In this document: positions 16,780 through 25,340 of the stretch, piece by piece | Numbering within the stretch: position 1 is the first letter of the stretch | Layout: the number at the start of each line of letters is the position of its first letter | Made by a program: the position numbers and the translations under genes | Notes under the pieces: generated by a model | Seen by the model: only the letters and a program-made list of their open reading frames with translations | Databases searched by the model: none | What the model was told of the DNA's origin: nothing | Assembly: GCF_002836205.1 (NCBI RefSeq) | Contig: NZ_PJBE01000013.1 | Span: 3,162,001-3,226,000, forward strand | DNA: 64,000 nucleotides | Source: Shewanella sp. Choline-02u-19 | Lineage (GTDB): Bacteria; Pseudomonadota; Gammaproteobacteria; Enterobacterales; Shewanellaceae | Direction of reading: 5' to 3'

Positions 16780-18828
16780 ATGATCACCAATAAAGTCTTA
16801 CCCAGTCTTTTAGCTACTGCACTCGCTTGCAGCTTATTTGTCACTGGGTGCTCCCAAACACCTAAAGTGTCGTCTGTAGAAACAGTGCAACAGCAAAGTC
16901 CACTCATTCCGCTTGAATCCTTCTTTAGTGAGCAGAACATCACTCACCTCAACACCTCTAACGATGGTCAATGGATGGCGTTTCTAAAGGAATATCAAGG
17001 AGTCAAAAATATTTACTTGCTACCAGCAGGCGCCAAACTTGAAGAGGCCGTTGCAATTACTGATTCCAAAGAACCAATCAATGAGTTTAGGTGGTCAACT
17101 TCAGGAAATAGCATATTCTTTTTAAGTGATAATGGCGGTAACGAAAATACCCAAATCTACATGCTAACACTCGATTTAACTCACGATACCCCCAAAGCAA
17201 CCACAACCGCGCTGACTCACAATAATGAAGTCACATATCAGATTATTGAGCAGCCCAAAGAAACCCCCAACAACTTAGTGCTGCTATCAAACCAGGATAA
17301 TCCTCAACAACTTGATGTTTACCGTTTAGATGTAACAAACGGTTCAATAAGTAATGTTTTTTCAAACACGTATGGTTTCAATAATATACAGACCAACAAA
17401 CAGGGGATCCCTGTTTTAGGTGTCAGCAGCAATCCAGATAACACCACTAGTCTGTATGCCAAGGTCGATACCCAATGGAAAGTGTTAATAACGACTGAGT
17501 TTGGTGAAGATATTGATTTACTGCAGTTTGATGAAGATAGCAACGTCGCCTATATTCGCGCCAATATACAGGGACGAGATAAACAAGAGTTGCTCAGTTT
17601 AGACATAGCCACTGGGAAATTGACGACGCTGCATACCGATCCAGAAAATGAATCTGACGTCGAAGACGTCTTGTTTGACGACAGTGGCAAACCGATTGCG
17701 GTTAGCTACTACGGCGGCCGCCTGCGCACCTATCCATTAAGCCAATCATTTGCTCAACATTGGGAAAATATTAACGCATATTTTGCACAGGATGTAGAAA
17801 TAACCATAGCAGAACGCAATGAGGAGTCTGGTTTATGGCAGCTGCATGTCGCCAGTGATATCGATATGGGTAATGACTATCGCTACAATGCAAATACTGG
17901 AAAAATCAGTCTATTGCTCAAGCAGCAACCAGCGATCGATCCCGCGCTATTAGCAAAACGTCAGTCCATTTTCTACGTAGCAAGAGATGGTGTAAAAATA
18001 CAAGCCTATTTGACACTGCCAAAAGAGCAAAACCAAAACCTGCCAACGATTATCTTGCCCCATGGTGGTCCTTGGGCGCGAGATTACTGGACCTTGAGTT
18101 CTGGTTACTTTAATCCGATTGCACAACTGTTAGCTAACCGAGGTTATGCGGTACTACAGCCGAATTTCCGTGCATCAACAGGATTTGGTAAACGTTTTCT
18201 CAATCTTGGTAATAAAAATTGGGGCACTGGCAGCATGCAAGATGATCTTACTGACGGTGCTAACTATCTCATCGACCAAGGGATTGCTGACAAACAACGT
18301 TTAGGGATCATGGGCGCTTCATACGGTGGCTATGCTGCGCTAGCAGGTGCCACATTCACACCCGATCTCTATAAAGCTGTTATCTCTTACGTTGGTCCCT
18401 CAAGCTTAATCACATTAATGGAGTCATTCCCGCCACATTTCCGTCCCTATCTTGGGCAATTTTATAGTGCGGTAGGCGACCCAGAAATCGAGATGGATCG
18501 TAAAGATATGCAGTCTCGTTCACCCATAAATTTTGTCAATAACATTACGGCGCCATTGATGCTGGTTCAGGGAGCGAATGATCCTCGAGTCACTCAAGTT
18601 GAGTCCGATAATATTGCTAAAGCAATGAACAAAAGAGGCTTGCCTGTTGAGTACATCTTGGCAAAAGATGAAGGCCATGGTTTTCAAAAAAGAGATAATA
18701 AGCTTGCTTATATTGTCGCAATGGAACAATTTTTTGCCGAGCATTTAGGTGGGCGCCAAGACAATACGGTCCCTGCCAACCTCTCTAACCACTTAGCCAC
18801 ACTTAAAGTGGATGTGCCAAGCCTTTAA
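16780..18828 (+). CDS. S9 family prolyl oligopeptidase-like peptidase, lipoprotein
   Basis: 682-residue serine peptidase exported as a lipoprotein: the signal peptide ends in the lipobox FVTGC (Cys at residue 24). Residues about 45-400 form the beta-propeller (repeated WD40-like strands) and about 410-660 the alpha/beta-hydrolase domain. The catalytic triad is visible: Ser in GASYGGYAA (about 514), Asp in GANDPRV (about 601) and His in DEGHGFQKRD (about 634); PHGGPWARD forms the oxyanion region. It probably degrades short peptides in the periplasm. Related to acylaminoacyl-peptidases. AAAGGA precedes the ATG, and a strong terminator follows, so it is monocistronic. Confidence 0.95.
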   Translation: MITNKVLPSLLATALACSLFVTGCSQTPKVSSVETVQQQSPLIPLESFFSEQNITHLNTSNDGQWMAFLKEYQGVKNIYLLPAGAKLEEAVAITDSKEPINEFRWSTSGNSIFFLSDNGGNENTQIYMLTLDLTHDTPKATTTALTHNNEVTYQIIEQPKETPNNLVLLSNQDNPQQLDVYRLDVTNGSISNVFSNTYGFNNIQTNKQGIPVLGVSSNPDNTTSLYAKVDTQWKVLITTEFGEDIDLLQFDEDSNVAYIRANIQGRDKQELLSLDIATGKLTTLHTDPENESDVEDVLFDDSGKPIAVSYYGGRLRTYPLSQSFAQHWENINAYFAQDVEITIAERNEESGLWQLHVASDIDMGNDYRYNANTGKISLLLKQQPAIDPALLAKRQSIFYVARDGVKIQAYLTLPKEQNQNLPTIILPHGGPWARDYWTLSSGYFNPIAQLLANRGYAVLQPNFRASTGFGKRFLNLGNKNWGTGSMQDDLTDGANYLIDQGIADKQRLGIMGASYGGYAALAGATFTPDLYKAVISYVGPSSLITLMESFPPHFRPYLGQFYSAVGDPEIEMDRKDMQSRSPINFVNNITAPLMLVQGANDPRVTQVESDNIAKAMNKRGLPVEYILAKDEGHGFQKRDNKLAYIVAMEQFFAEHLGGRQDNTVPANLSNHLATLKVDVPSL

Positions 18829-18869
18829 TTGAAAGCAGTGCTATAAACACAGTTAGAGACCTTAAATTG

Positions 18870-18898
18870 ACCGAAGAGTAATCACTCTTCGGTTTTTT
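18870..18898 (+). terminator. Strong intrinsic terminator after the S9 peptidase
   Basis: Perfect 10-bp stem ACCGAAGAGT / ACTCTTCGGT with an AATC tetraloop and a T6 tail, 41 nt after the stop codon. Confidence 0.95.
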
Positions 18899-19110
18899 AT
18901 TAAACATAGCCACTTAACTTTCCAAGCACTATTTAATACTTCAATAACTATTATTTAGCTAAGAGATTAATCTATTGTGGATACATTGGTTATTGTTGAG
19001 AGAAAAGCGGCAAGCTGTGCAATACCGTGGGATAAAGCTTACTCAGCACCCTTTTTCATTACGCGGGTTTAGCCAGCAGATGGTAACGTTTGGCTATCGT
19101 GATAAAGATG

Positions 19111-19135
19111 AGCCTGAGTAAATCTTACTCAGGCT
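19111..19135 (-). terminator. Terminator after the thioredoxin-like gene
   Basis: AGCCTGAGTAA / TTACTCAGGCT, an 11-bp perfect stem with a 3-nt loop, lies 8 bp past the stop of the minus-strand gene. The following T tract is weak. Confidence 0.65.
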
Positions 19136-19142
19136 TCCATTA

Positions 19143-19550
19143 TCAGCCCTGTAGCCACAGTATGAGATCATTAGCATTTTTCACAGCAAACTGCCTTTTA
19201 ACTAGCTTTCCAGCAGGATCAAAAAGGAATAGTTCAGCTGAACCCGCTCGATATTTTGCGATAAATTGATCGCCCTCAGGCGTGCCAATACTGGCGAGAA
19301 GAAACAACGCATTATCGCCCAGATGCATACGAGCCTCGTTCATTTGTGTTGTCTGGCTATGACTCAGTGTCAGGTTAGGATCATAGACAAACACCAATGC
19401 AGGTAAGCCTGTACCTATTTGTTCGTGGGTGGTTTTAAAACCTTTTGGCATTACCATCAACAACAACCAAACCACTACCACGATTGATGCAATGACCCCA
19501 AGAAAAACCAAAGGCTTACGCCGAGTCGAGTGTGAATTTTGTGTATCCAT
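19143..19550 (-). CDS. Membrane-anchored thioredoxin-fold-like protein without CxxC
   Basis: 135 residues. One TM helix (about 14-33, PLVFLGVIASIVVVVWLLLM) places the remaining domain in the periplasm. The soluble part has the order expected of a thioredoxin fold (ALVFVYDPN strand, helix, ALFLLASIGTPEG strand, then AELFLFDPAGKLVKR strand-turn-strand and a C-terminal helix NANDLILWLQG), but the CxxC pair is absent, so it would not be a disulfide oxidoreductase. Start set at 19550, after a GAGAGAAT sequence. Assignment is by fold pattern only. Confidence 0.6.
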   Translation of the reverse strand: MDTQNSHSTRRKPLVFLGVIASIVVVVWLLLMVMPKGFKTTHEQIGTGLPALVFVYDPNLTLSHSQTTQMNEARMHLGDNALFLLASIGTPEGDQFIAKYRAGSAELFLFDPAGKLVKRQFAVKNANDLILWLQG

Positions 19551-19669
19551 GCTAACTATTCTCTCTTTTAACTGTTGAAATACATGACAAAGCAATCAAT
19601 TGTAATAAACAAAACTGAAACGTGTATTAAAAACGCTAGCGAATAAACTTTCATTGCCCGCAAACAAGT

Positions 19670-19697
19670 AAGCAGGATGAGCCATGTCATCCTGCTT
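19670..19697. other. Perfect 11-bp hairpin
   Basis: AAGCAGGATGA and TCATCCTGCTT flank a 6-nt loop, followed on the plus strand by a C/T-rich run. No gene ends just before it. With the MITE-like element it is the only structure seen in 19551-20144. Confidence 0.55.
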
Positions 19698-19859
19698 CCC
19701 CCTCTTTCATTCGAAGTTACAGATTTATTTTCATCAGCATTAAGCAAAAACTATAGGTTAACCCGCTGCAAGTATTGAGTAGCCAAACTCTTTACGCTGC
19801 AATTCGCCCATTAATTAGTACTAAAGCCTTTACCCAAAAAGCCGATAAACAATTATCTT

Positions 19860-20125
19860 ATACCAATTGCATTAAGTACCTGTTCATTCAGTTGGAATTC
19901 AAAGCGCTGAAGGCAAGCCGGAAACATGAAGCTAATAGTGATTCTATCTCGAGTGTTTTCGACGCAGCATACAGCGCTTTGAAACCCACCCGACGTGAAG
20001 CACTCACGCATTCCACTTCCGCATTGCATTGGCTCACAAGGGAATAACCATTCTCTCGTCAATGCGCTTTGAAACGAAAAGCGTGAGCGCTTCTGAATTG
20101 ACTAAATACTTAATGCAACTGGTAT
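19860..20125. mobile_element. MITE-like element with terminal inverted repeats
   Basis: The 19-bp ends ATACCAATTGCATTAAGTA (19860-19878) and TACTTAATGCAACTGGTAT (20107-20125) are inverted copies with one mismatch. The similarity continues inward imperfectly (AATTCAAAGCGCT on the left, AATTCAGAAGCGCT on the right, reversed). The 266-bp unit carries no transposase and no plausible gene, and TTA occurs at both outer edges as a possible target duplication. It ends 9 bp before the ribosome site of the following gene, so it may supply or separate its promoter. Confidence 0.7.
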
Positions 20126-20144
20126 TATTATGCAAGGAATAGCA

Positions 20145-20594
20145 ATGAACGTTTCCGGCTTAGGTATAGGATCAGCATCTTCGGTCACTCAAAACATGAA
20201 ACAAGCAGAGATCAAGGTAAGATCTGATATCGCTCCACAAGCAACATCGACCTCCCCAGTTGCTGGATCAGATACAGTGTCTATTTCAGATGCAGCGCAA
20301 AAAAAGCTGTCGACTGAACTTGGCATGGCGATGAACAAAAACTCTGCCACCACAAAAGCGCAAGAACAAAAAAGTGAAGAACTAGATACGCGTACCGATA
20401 TAGAGAAAAAAATCGATAAACTTAAAGAAGAGATAAAAGAGTTACAACAGGAGCGACAAGCACTTGCGGGTGATAAATCAGCGGGCGCTGATGAGAAACG
20501 CAAAGAGATCGATAATAGAATGATGATGCTCAGTGCACAGATAACCACCCTGCTGAAAGCACAGAAAGAGGAAGCCGAAGCGGCCTCTAAGTAA
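20145..20594 (+). CDS. Coiled-coil protein of unknown function (FlxA-like)
   Basis: 149 residues. The N-terminus (MNVSGLGIGSASS) and a SDTVSISDAAQKKL segment resemble flagellum-associated or FlxA-like small proteins, and residues 85-145 form a strong coiled coil (IEKKIDKLKEEIKELQQERQ, then EKRKEIDNRMMML). No signal peptide or TM. The ATG at 20145 is chosen since AAGGA lies 6 nt upstream. The MITE-like element abuts its 5' end, and a degraded copy of its 3' end occurs at 21981-22130. The FlxA link is tentative. Confidence 0.7.
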   Translation: MNVSGLGIGSASSVTQNMKQAEIKVRSDIAPQATSTSPVAGSDTVSISDAAQKKLSTELGMAMNKNSATTKAQEQKSEELDTRTDIEKKIDKLKEEIKELQQERQALAGDKSAGADEKRKEIDNRMMMLSAQITTLLKAQKEEAEAASK

Positions 20595-20610
20595 CCTATA
20601 GAAATTGTCT

Positions 20611-20643
20611 GCCTAGCTCATTTTGCACCAAAATAAGCTAGGC
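20611..20643 (+). terminator. Hairpin after the coiled-coil gene
   Basis: GCCTAGCT (20611-20618) pairs with AGCTAGGC (20636-20643), and ATTTT/AAAAT inside extends the stem. No T tract follows. A decayed version of the same hairpin is seen in the duplicated fragment near 22110. Confidence 0.4.
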
Positions 20644-20729
20644 TCACGATAAACGTACACTGAGTACATATAGAGATTAAAGTTGAGGCCAGTGCTACAG
20701 GCTTGCTCTGCAACACTGGTTAAAGCGTA

Positions 20730-21632
20730 TTAACTTTCTCTTAAAGCGTTGAACTGTTCCAGTAATGAACGTTGTTCTTCAGTGAGATCCTGCGGAATTT
20801 CCACCTTAATTTGCACAAACAAATCACCGGTTTCTCCTTTTCGATCCGTAACACCTTTACCCTTTATCTTGAACTTTCGACCATGTTGAGTCCCAGCGGG
20901 CACTTTAAGCTTAAAGCGCTTATCCAATACGTTGACTTCAATATCGCCACCCAGTGCCACCGTCACCATATCGACAGCCTTGGTGTAAATAAGATCGTTC
21001 TCTTCACGTTCAAGAAAAGCATGAGCGCGGGTGGCGATCGTTAGAAATAGATCACCAGCAGCCCCACCATGTACTCCTGCACTCCCCTTGCCAGTGAAGC
21101 GTATTTTCTCACCGTCTTTAATACCCGCAGGGATCTTAACCTTTATTTTTTTATTTTCGCCATTAACCGGTAGTTCAACGACTTTTTCAGCACCTTGCAC
21201 TGCATCAACAAAGTCTACAGTGAACACAAACTCTTTATCTTGCCCTTTTTGAGTTCGGCTTCGCCCTCTTGATTGAGAAAACATACTTTCAAAATCATTT
21301 GCATCAAAGCTGTGACCACCAAAGCCACGTTCTCGCTGACTAAACCCGGCACCAAACATATCGTTAAACCCGCCTTGGCTATAACGTTGTCCATCCTGGC
21401 CATTGTTTACATACGCATCATGACCAAAATCATCATATTTCTGGCGCTTGTCAGCATCAGTCAGTACTTCATAGGCTTCTTTAGCATTTTTAAAATTTGT
21501 TTCTGACACAGAATCATCAGGATTTTTATCGGGATGGTACTTCATCGCTAGCTTTTTATAGGCTTTTTTTATCTCTTGATTTGAGGAGGCCTTTGAAACA
21601 CCTAGCACGCTGTAATAATCTTGTTTAGACAC
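20730..21632 (-). CDS. CbpA-type DnaJ co-chaperone
   Basis: 300 residues. Residues 1-70 are a J domain (DYYSVLGVSKASSNQEIKKA, HPD motif in KYHPDKNPDD). A Gly/Phe-rich linker (about 75-125) precedes the two substrate-binding beta domains (about 130-290; IKVKIPAGIKDGEKIRFTGK and FKLKVPAGTQHGRKFKIKGK). The four-cysteine-pair zinc domain of DnaJ is missing, which makes it a type-B, CbpA-like protein that stimulates DnaK ATPase. It starts with GTG, supported by GAGGG upstream. No cbpM follows. Confidence 0.92.
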   Translation of the reverse strand: MSKQDYYSVLGVSKASSNQEIKKAYKKLAMKYHPDKNPDDSVSETNFKNAKEAYEVLTDADKRQKYDDFGHDAYVNNGQDGQRYSQGGFNDMFGAGFSQRERGFGGHSFDANDFESMFSQSRGRSRTQKGQDKEFVFTVDFVDAVQGAEKVVELPVNGENKKIKVKIPAGIKDGEKIRFTGKGSAGVHGGAAGDLFLTIATRAHAFLEREENDLIYTKAVDMVTVALGGDIEVNVLDKRFKLKVPAGTQHGRKFKIKGKGVTDRKGETGDLFVQIKVEIPQDLTEEQRSLLEQFNALRES

Positions 21633-21837
21633 GCTAAACCCTCACTAATGTGTATCTCAAAAAAAGGGCCATGAGTTCTCTCTTATCGCCCTAAATATTA
21701 ACAAGCTTATGTGTTCAAGTGACTATTGAGTCCAATCTTGTCTTGTTTAACCATTGTAATGCTATTTCATTATTTAAACTCGCCATCTACACATTCTCAC
21801 GAAAATATTTATCCCCAGCCACTGTAATCGATGGCTT

Positions 21838-21949
21838 AAAAGACCAAGTCATTTGTCAGCAAGCAAAGTTTTATCACCAATATTGCCCCAACATTAAAAT
21901 GGACGGCAACAATGATGGCACCCTCAGTGAAAGACAGTGGTGTAATTAG
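21838..21949 (+). pseudogene. Degraded Excalibur-domain gene fragment
   Basis: The translated end FYHQYCPNIKMDGNNDGTLS then ERQWCN matches the C-terminus of the intact cold-shock/Excalibur protein at 27917-28486 (FYIKNCPGTKMDGDHDGVPC then ERQWCN). The DNA match continues past the stop codon (GTGGTGTAATTA... then TTTAAAG). The conserved Cys after the D-x-D-x-D-G loop is replaced by Ser, and no cold-shock or TM part precedes it. An open frame runs from 21719, but there is no ribosome site, so I read it as a remnant. Confidence 0.65.
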
Positions 21950-21980
21950 CATTTAAAGGAGCGGAATCAAACCCCGTTTG

Positions 21981-22130
21981 TTCATAAGCTAAAAGAAGAC
22001 ATAAAAGAGTGACTAGAGCAACGACAAGCGCTTGCGAATGACCATTCAGAAGCAGCCGAATCCGCCTATTAATAGCCTATTGATATTGTATGTCTAGCTT
22101 ATCGCACACTTGGATAATCTAAGCTACGTC
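21981..22130 (+). pseudogene. Degraded 3' fragment of the coiled-coil gene at 20145-20594
   Basis: AGAAGACATAAAAGAGT, GCAACGACAAGCGCTTGCG, GAAGCAGCCGAATCCGCC and the downstream TTGTATGTCTAGCTTA align in order with 20420-20640 (AAGAAGAGATAAAAGAGTT, GAGCGACAAGCACTTGCGG, GAAGCCGAAGCGGCCTC, TTGTCTGCCTAGCTCA). About 75 bp are deleted within the copy and a TGA interrupts the frame. It directly follows the Excalibur remnant. The stretch 22131-22409 shows nothing further. Confidence 0.7.
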
Positions 22131-22409
22131 ATCCAACGTTAAGTTCCATTCCATTATCTATGGGATAGAGATAAAGCCCTCAACCCCTAACGGTTCCCAT
22201 CAGACAAATACTTAGAACACGAACTATATATACATGTTCGCCGACTATTGGAATAGCAATAAAAACGCCATTAATCAGGTGATATTTGAGATTTAGTACT
22301 GGAGTTGTTATTATCCCCCGCGTTATTTTATTTCGTGGTCTAATTACTTTATTTTTAAAGACCATTTCGTTTTTACTTTTCGATTAAAAGTATTACAAGA
22401 GCAAAACAT

Positions 22410-24002
22410 TTGAGCATCAATTCGGATAACACATTAAATAAATACAGTATTGAAACAACGGACTATCAGGTTGGTCAGGACAACGTCCAAAAATGGGGTT
22501 TCGATATACATAACCGCGTATTCGGGATCAGCGCAGGCCTTATTCTTATCTTCCTTTCCACACTCCTCATCGTCGATCCAAGCACTTCAAAAGAAATGCT
22601 AAATACCCTGAAAAGCAGCATCATTGAAAACTTTGATGTTCTCTTCATGTGGTCAACCAACTTTTTCGTCCTTTTCTCTTTGGCACTAATGCTGTCGCCG
22701 CTCGGTAAAATCCGTATTGGCGGCAAAGAGGCCAAGTCAGAGCACTCCAGAGTTTCATGGCTGGCGATGCTGTTTGCCGCAGGTATGGGTATCGGACTGT
22801 TGTTCTGGGGTGTTGCTGAACCTACCGCTTACTTTACTGACTGGTGGGGCACGCCATTTAATGTAGAACCATTAACCCCTGAAGCTAAAACATTGGCCAT
22901 GGGGGCAACTATCTTCCATTGGGGTATTCACGGCTGGTCAATCTATGCGATTGTCGCGCTCGCGCTGGCATTTTTCACCTATAACAAGGGATTGCCGCTG
23001 TCGCTTCGTTCTGTGTTCTACCCGATCTTTGGTGACAGAGCCTGGGGCTGGCTAGGACATGTCGTCGATGTTATGGCAGTACTGTCGACCTTGTTTGGTT
23101 TGGCGACTTCGCTGGGATTGGGGGCAATGCAAGCCACCAGTGGTATCAACCATGTATTTGGTACTGATGGCGGTATCGGTATGCAACTGGCTGTCGTTAT
23201 CTTAGTGACTTTAATTGCTATTGGCTCTGTTATTCGTGGCATCGATGGCGGCGTTAAAGTGCTGAGTAATATCAATATGCTATTTGCATTAGCCTTGCTG
23301 ATATTCGTTACTTACGTCAGCTTTGATATTGTAATGGCGTCGATTCCAGACACATTAATGGCCTATGTGAACAATGTCATTGGCCTCAGCAATCCGCATG
23401 GTCGGGAAGACACAACATGGATGCACGGTTGGACCGTATTCTACTGGGCATGGTGGATTTCATGGTCACCTTTTGTCGGTATGTTTATTGCCCGAATCTC
23501 TAAAGGCCGCACAGTACGTGAATTCCTGTTTGCCGTGATTTTTATTCCAACATCGATGACCATCATTTGGATGGCTGTCTTCGGCGGTATTGCGCTCGAT
23601 CAAGTCGCCAATAAGGTGGGTGAGCTGGGTGCTAATGGCTTGACTGATATTTCACTCTCTCTGTTCCATGTATACGATGCTCTACCATACGGCTCTGCCA
23701 TTTCGATTCTTTCGGTTGTGCTGATATTGATCTTCTTCGTGACCTCATCGGATTCAGGTTCACTGGTGATCGACAGCATTACCGCTGGCGGCAAGATAGA
23801 TGCACCGATCCCTCAGCGCGTCTTCTGGGCAACTGTAGAGGGCGCTATTGCAGCAGTCATGCTTTGGGTTGGCGGTAAAGAAGCGCTGCAGGCATTACAG
23901 TCCGGCGTCGTTGCTACTGCATTACCCTTCACCTTTGTGCTGTTACTAATGTGCGTTAGTCTGATTAAAGGGCTGAAAAGCGAATACGCGTTATACCGAT
24001 AA
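22410..24002 (+). CDS. BCCT family transporter, probably glycine betaine/choline symporter
   Basis: 530 residues with twelve predicted TM helices. The BCCT signature WTVFYWAWWISWSPFVGMFI is present, and helix 3 reads AAGMGIGLLFWGVAEP: the GMGIG glycine pattern is typical of sodium-coupled betaine carriers such as BetP, unlike CaiT of this window. It most likely imports betaine or choline as an osmoprotectant. The only start giving the full N-terminus is a TTG at 22410 preceded by AAGAG. No choline oxidation genes lie nearby; a strong terminator closes this single-gene unit. Confidence 0.92.
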   Translation: MSINSDNTLNKYSIETTDYQVGQDNVQKWGFDIHNRVFGISAGLILIFLSTLLIVDPSTSKEMLNTLKSSIIENFDVLFMWSTNFFVLFSLALMLSPLGKIRIGGKEAKSEHSRVSWLAMLFAAGMGIGLLFWGVAEPTAYFTDWWGTPFNVEPLTPEAKTLAMGATIFHWGIHGWSIYAIVALALAFFTYNKGLPLSLRSVFYPIFGDRAWGWLGHVVDVMAVLSTLFGLATSLGLGAMQATSGINHVFGTDGGIGMQLAVVILVTLIAIGSVIRGIDGGVKVLSNINMLFALALLIFVTYVSFDIVMASIPDTLMAYVNNVIGLSNPHGREDTTWMHGWTVFYWAWWISWSPFVGMFIARISKGRTVREFLFAVIFIPTSMTIIWMAVFGGIALDQVANKVGELGANGLTDISLSLFHVYDALPYGSAISILSVVLILIFFVTSSDSGSLVIDSITAGGKIDAPIPQRVFWATVEGAIAAVMLWVGGKEALQALQSGVVATALPFTFVLLLMCVSLIKGLKSEYALYR

Positions 24003-24045
24003 CGGCGATATATAGAGAAAACCAGTAACACACAGTAATATCATG

Positions 24046-24080
24046 ACCGGCCTTAACCCAATGTTTGAGGCCGGTTTTTT
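24046..24080 (+). terminator. Intrinsic terminator after the BCCT gene
   Basis: ACCGGCCT pairs with AGGCCGGT across a 14-nt loop, followed by a T run, 44 nt after the stop codon. Confidence 0.92.
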
Positions 24081-24188
24081 ATTACTTCAGAAAACCCATT
24101 AGTTACACAAAAGATTAAATAAAGGGGTAGTCAGACTCTGCCTCCATTTCGTCGATGTGAAAATCATCTCATTGCCAACATTTTTCGA

Positions 24189-25028
24189 TTAGATTCGTGG
24201 TAACCACATTCCCATTGAAGCAGCGAAAATACCGCAGGCCATACCAAGAGAGAGTACAACTAAGCTTAAAGACATCACCATCTTATACTTTGGATTTTTA
24301 CTGTCTGATGCAGCAAAATACAGTTGAGCGACAGCAAGCGGAAGCAGGTACTGAGCAAAGCCCAAAAAGCTTAAGAATGGCCCTTCGAATGTCTTAGGAT
24401 CAAACCCTACAGGTGCCTGATGGACCATTAACCATAGCATCAGTCCAATACGAAAAAACCATACCCCTCCCATAACGATAAACAACCTTATTGCCCAACG
24501 TCTATGGGTTTTAATATCTCGCTTAATCGCGTTATATACCGCCAGCCCTGCAAATACCATGATTAAAATGGCGTTTAAACTGATGCTGTACTTACCAATC
24601 TCACCGCCTGCAACGCCGCGACTCCACACCATAAATAAACCACCCAGACTTAATATAAAAGCGGTTAGAATATAGATCCGTCCGTTAAAGCGGTGAAACT
24701 TAGGCGCATAAGATCTTATTTGGGGAATAAGTTGTAACGGCCCACCAATGAGCACCACCAAGGCTAAAAACAGATGCATTCCTACCGCTAAGTTACCTAT
24801 GGTGTCACCAGCAATATAACCGTGTGGCATCACCTTATTCCACTCTGCAAGATCTCCGGAAAAGGTTGCCCCACCATAAAAAATGGCCACATAGGCAGCA
24901 AAAATCCATTGCCCCATGACCGTCACTGCAAACCATAATTTCGCACTATGACCAAGCCAATGCCTATTCGTTGAATTATGACTTTTCCCATCTACCGCTA
25001 TTGTTCTGATTATTGCAGCTTCGCTCAT
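24189..25028 (-). CDS. DUF2306 family membrane protein
   Basis: 279 residues with about seven TM helices. Features of the DUF2306 family: a loop segment GGPLQLIPQIRSYAPKFHRF followed by NGRIYI, and KTHRRWAIRLF before a late helix. Conserved His residues in MHLF and FHR/THRRW suggest haem or metal ligands, but function is unknown. AAGGGGATAGGA lies directly upstream of the ATG. It is monocistronic; the 312 bp before the next gene contain one outward-facing GGGTCAGAGTAAAC repeat. Confidence 0.82.
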   Translation of the reverse strand: MSEAAIIRTIAVDGKSHNSTNRHWLGHSAKLWFAVTVMGQWIFAAYVAIFYGGATFSGDLAEWNKVMPHGYIAGDTIGNLAVGMHLFLALVVLIGGPLQLIPQIRSYAPKFHRFNGRIYILTAFILSLGGLFMVWSRGVAGGEIGKYSISLNAILIMVFAGLAVYNAIKRDIKTHRRWAIRLFIVMGGVWFFRIGLMLWLMVHQAPVGFDPKTFEGPFLSFLGFAQYLLPLAVAQLYFAASDSKNPKYKMVMSLSLVVLSLGMACGIFAASMGMWLPRI

Positions 25029-25307
25029 TCCTATCCCCTTGGCGTACCTTAAAAGTTAACAATTTTTATTTAACACATCGTTAACAGCAAAAGTTATGCC
25101 AGAAATATAAGAGCTATAAATCAATGCATTACCCAAAGCGTCATCTCAAAAGATAATATATTCACTGAAAATCAGTCAATATGGCGATTAATATGGCATC
25201 GAATAAGAATGGTCCATTCCCCTAAACTGAGACATTAAATAAGTAGGTTCTGCAATAAATAGCGCGGAGAGAGTCTGATCCAGTCCTTTTAACGAGATAC
25301 TGAAGGA

Positions 25308-25323
25308 AAGTTTACTCTGACCC
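25308..25323 (-). repeat. GGGTCAGAGTAAAC-family repeat, copy 1
   Basis: AAAGTTTACTCTGACC plus C reads GGGTCAGAGTAAACTTT on the minus strand. It lies 18 bp from the stop of the P460-like cytochrome gene. It is one of five related copies in the window, and together with copy 2 forms an inverted pair around that gene. Confidence 0.8.
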
Positions 25324-25340
25324 GCCCTATTTTGATTAGC

